From: CAJQQY01 sp964352225
Lineage (GTDB): Bacteria; Bacteroidota; Bacteroidia; Chitinophagales; Saprospiraceae
DNA length: 6,916 bases
Assembly (NCBI GenBank): GCA_964352225.1
Contig: CAYGRM010000358.1
Location: 1-6,916, forward strand
Direction of reading: 5' to 3'
The position numbers and the translations under genes are program-made. The notes below the pieces were generated by a model. That model did not search any database and was not told where the DNA came from. It saw only the letters and a program-made list of their open reading frames with translations. Shown piece by piece: positions 5,984 to 6,916 of the stretch (positions are counted from its first letter, which is position 1; every line of letters starts with the position of its first letter).

Positions 5984-6173
5984 TGCCGTAGGCATGTATT
6001 GAAAATACAAAGCCGCAAGCAGTTTCCTGTTTACGGCATCGTGGTTTCTGTCCCTATGGACTTGTAGACTGTCGGATGGAATCCGCTACCTTTTGCTGTT
6101 TGTGAACTTTAAGTTCACACAAGCAGATTTCCTTTCAATCGTCAGTCTGCTTTGTATCGAACAGCAGGGTAAA
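5984..6173 (-). repeat. Long inverted repeat, arm B (structured)
   Basis: Reverse-complement partner of 4188-4383. From the inner end outward on the + strand it has an imperfect hairpin GCCGCAAGCAG-TTTC-CTGTTTACGGC (6012-6037), GTCC-CTAT-GGAC (6050-6061), CGGAT-GGA-ATCCG (6073-6085) followed by CTAC (GTAG on the other strand), the 17-nt dyad GTGAACTT-T-AAGTTCAC (6102-6118), a 7-bp AAGCAGA/TCTGCTT stem (6121-6127 with 6145-6151), and the outer end ACAGCAGGGTAAA (6161-6173). The outer end runs directly into the coding sequence of the truncated recombinase. Before it, 5943-5983 holds only AT-rich sequence with a T tract. Confidence 0.8.
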
Positions 6174-6530
6174 AAAGATAGGTATGTCACTTTAGCGTCG
6201 ACGGTACTTCCATATTTGAAAAAATATCTAAAAAGTTATAATCCAACTAGGTGGTTATTTGAAGGTCAAAGTGGTGGAAAATATAGCGCAAGTAGTTTGC
6301 AAAGAATATTTGAAACAGCTATGGAAAATTCGAATATTAATTCCTATGCCACCTTGCATACTTTACGACATAGCTACGCCACGCATTGTGTGGAAAATGG
6401 TCATAATTTAAAAAGTGTGCAGGAAGCATTAGGTCATGGTTCATTAAAGACAACTGAAATATATTTGCATATTTCATCAGATGCATTAAAAAAATTAAAG
6501 AGTCCATTAGATAACTTGGACATTGAATAG
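6093..6530 (+). pseudogene. 5'-truncated tyrosine recombinase fused to arm B of the inverted repeat
   Basis: From GKKDRYVTL (6168 on) this is the C-terminal part of a tyrosine recombinase of the XerC/D-like type common in Bacteroidota. It keeps the lysine hairpin, the HxxR box HTLRH (6357-6371), LGH (6429-6437), the nucleophile tyrosine in TTEIYLH (codon 6462-6464) and the subfamily-type ending KSPLDNLD. The N-terminal DNA-binding domain and the first catalytic arginine are missing. The frame stays open upstream to about 6003, but those codons belong to arm B, have no ATG (first candidate TTG at 6093) and show no recombinase similarity. Without the first arginine the product should not catalyse recombination, although a stable fragment could still bind DNA. 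The remaining sequence has no internal stop or frameshift, so the truncation may be fairly recent or the piece may still be expressed. The other half is not in the window. Confidence 0.85.
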
Positions 6531-6761
6531 TATCTTTAAGCTATTAGAGTATATGTTACAAAATGGTCGACATATATCTATTTTATATCATGTATTTTGC
6601 AGCGTTAAAATTTATTAATATATTGAAAACAAAATTATATCATAACTCATTGGTTATCTACGATTTAAGGGCTCTTTTTGGGAGTATTTCCATTGAAAAG
6701 ATATAAGGATATATGGGTAATTGTTACTCATAGCCAATAGTTAGCATCCATCAAAAAGAAA
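6531..6761. other. AT-rich non-coding stretch behind the recombinase fragment
   Basis: No frame, RNA gene or strong terminator is seen. ATAAC-TCATTG-GTTAT (around 6641-6656) is a short 5-bp hairpin, and a related inverted word (AGCCAATAGTTA, around 6732-6743) lies about 75 bases on. Both are too short to interpret alone. Confidence 0.5.
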
Positions 6762-6777
6762 AAAAACAATACTTTTA

Positions 6778-6916
6778 CAAAAAGTGATTTTGGAAAATTC
6801 AGCTGATAAAAAAGGAAATTCATTTCTTCGATTTGAGCAAAGTAAAAACGGAAATTCAGCTTTTAACAAATAGTTTTTATTTCCAGTTCGAGTAAATGGC
6901 AAAAGTGATTTTGGAA
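6778..6916. repeat. Degenerate tandem repeat of about 60 bp, cut by the window end
   Basis: The word AAAAGTGATTTTGGAA occurs at 6780-6795 and again at 6901-6916, the last base of the window. Between them GGAAATTCAGCT at 6850 echoes GGAAAATTCAGCT at 6792. The later parts of each unit also align loosely (ATTTCTTCGATTTGAGCAAA with ATTTCCAGTTCGAGTAAA). Units therefore start at about 6792, 6850 and 6913, or one 121-bp unit made of two halves. At least the third unit continues beyond the window. Confidence 0.6.

Noticed and set aside
4188..6173. A simple composite transposon inserted into the recombinase gene at 6168
   Set aside because: The missing recombinase half is not beside arm A, no target duplication flanks the arms, and no transposase lies between them.
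6778..6916. CRISPR array
   Set aside because: The repeats are degenerate, about 60 bp apart, and the spacers themselves resemble each other. No cas gene is present.

Overview
The window looks like an accessory, rearranged region of an AT-rich member of the Bacteroidota. The main evidence is a secreted giant protein with a type IX secretion (T9SS) C-terminal sorting domain, a combination found in that phylum. A DUF7619-like region and an SdrD_B-like module in the same protein hint at Saprospiria- or Flavobacteriia-type bacteria, but the genus cannot be read from the sequence.

Layout: (1) 1-368, + strand: the catalytic C-terminus of a tyrosine recombinase that enters from outside the window. 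A hairpin terminator (400-429) follows and is probably shared with the convergent gene. (2) 491-4036, - strand: an 1181-residue exported protein with 14 FG-GAP/VCBS-type calcium-binding repeats, an SdrD_B-like module, a DUF7619-like region and a T9SS sorting tail. (3) 4037-4187: its AT-rich 5' flank, with a 21-nt dyad. (4) 4188-6173: a roughly 2-kb block bounded by a long, diverged inverted repeat (arm A 4188-4383, arm B 5984-6173; about 79% identical over the 167-column core by hand alignment). Inside lie a small - strand gene for a zinc-finger, single-pass membrane protein (4764-5387), several short hairpins, and a nested 295-bp element with near-perfect 26-bp terminal inverted repeats (5636-5930). 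(5) 6093-6530, + strand: a second tyrosine recombinase of a different subfamily, lacking its N-terminal half. Its recognisable homology starts exactly where arm B ends. (6) 6531-6916: AT-rich sequence ending in an approximately 60-bp degenerate tandem repeat that runs off the window.

The genes do not form an operon or a recognisable pathway. The combination of two recombinase C-termini, a structured long inverted repeat, a MITE-like element and an orphan membrane protein points to a site of repeated integration and rearrangement.

The most interesting signal is the A/B repeat. It carries a string of small hairpins, and one 17-nt dyad differs between the copies at three base pairs, each with both partners changed. 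That suggests selection for a folded single strand (RNA or ssDNA) or for a dyad as such. It resembles REP-type or folded recombination sites, but I cannot assign it to a known family.
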